Source of the DNA: Collinsella sp944321445
GTDB lineage: Bacteria > Actinomycetota > Coriobacteriia > Coriobacteriales > Coriobacteriaceae
DNA: 61,088 nucleotides
Strand: one strand, 5' to 3'
Assembly (NCBI RefSeq): GCF_030371825.1
Contig: NZ_JAUDDM010000011.1
Shown here: positions 61,052 to 61,088 of the stretch, in pieces
Position numbering within the stretch: the first letter of the stretch is position 1
Layout: every line of letters begins with the position of its first letter
Notes under the pieces: generated by a model
Databases searched by the model: none
Seen by the model: the letters and a program-made list of their open reading frames with translations, nothing else
Told to the model about the DNA's origin: nothing
Translations under genes and position numbers: made by a program

Positions 61052-61088
61052 GCCTCCCTGGGGACGGGGGCGGGAGACGCCAACTTGT
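61052..61088. repeat. Left arm of an intergenic inverted repeat cut by the window edge
   Basis: Matches the left arm of the palindrome at 7354-7474 (TGGGGACGGGGGCGGGAGAC, then GCCAACT). The remainder lies outside the window. Confidence 0.7.

Overview
The window is high-G+C DNA from a Gram-positive actinobacterium. The closest match I can suggest is a gut member of the Coriobacteriia of the Collinsella type. The basis is gene content: type III glutamine synthetase beside GltBD, a methionine synthase with a separate reactivation-domain protein, ECF vitamin transporters, PTS sugar uptake, an LPXTG-anchored surface protein and tRNA genes that encode CCA. The genus is inference; no rRNA is present.

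Layout. 1-7.3 kb: a methyltransferase, a UPF0210/DUF711 protein and the methionine-cycle operon metF, MetH activation domain, metH (minus strand). 7.5-16.1 kb: ammonium assimilation, with gltBD (minus) divergent from type III glutamine synthetase (plus). 16.2-18 kb: a TIGR00266/AIM24 protein, tRNA-Glu and bioY. 18.6-22.8 kb (minus): a miniature IorA-like ferredoxin protein, a SlyD-like FKBP, two overlapping unknown genes and a NusG-domain-II protein. 23-30 kb: Fe-dependent alcohol dehydrogenase, an AAA ATPase, a DMT exporter behind a likely attenuator, a 6-phospho-beta-glucosidase with its PTS EIIBC, and a deleted copy of the alcohol dehydrogenase. 30.7-35.7 kb (minus): YitT, GrdB-like and RDD proteins, an M20 peptidase and an asparaginase-type Ntn hydrolase. 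35.9-42.6 kb (minus): a LicR-type regulator with lactose-family PTS EIIA, EIIB and EIIC, plus a MupG-like phosphoglycosidase and its partner. 42.9-47.1 kb (plus): cutC and an FMN-riboswitch-controlled ribU, fused EcfA-EcfA', ecfT operon. 47.1-53.2 kb: two flavin-binding paralogues, then argC-argJ-argB-argD behind ARG boxes. 53.3-61 kb: an acyltransferase, tRNA-Val, a broken M6 metalloprotease/LPXTG gene, a HAD hydrolase and murI.

The unusual content is between the genes. Almost every longer spacer holds a long, often perfect inverted repeat, with stems up to 54 bp. Several spacers also hold copies of a neighbouring gene's 3' end. The clearest case is at two unlinked tRNA genes. Downstream of tRNA-Val lie three tandem units of about 190 bp, and downstream of tRNA-Glu one unit of the same size. 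Each unit has a copy of the host tRNA's own 3' end (T-stem strand, acceptor strand, CCA), a copy of its terminator, an inverted copy of the T-arm, and a core of about 100 nt made of consecutive hairpins. The cores differ in sequence but keep the same hairpin order. I know of no description of this element; it is the best candidate here for an undescribed system. Related 3'-end copies lie behind metH, the UPF0210 gene and the alcohol dehydrogenase.
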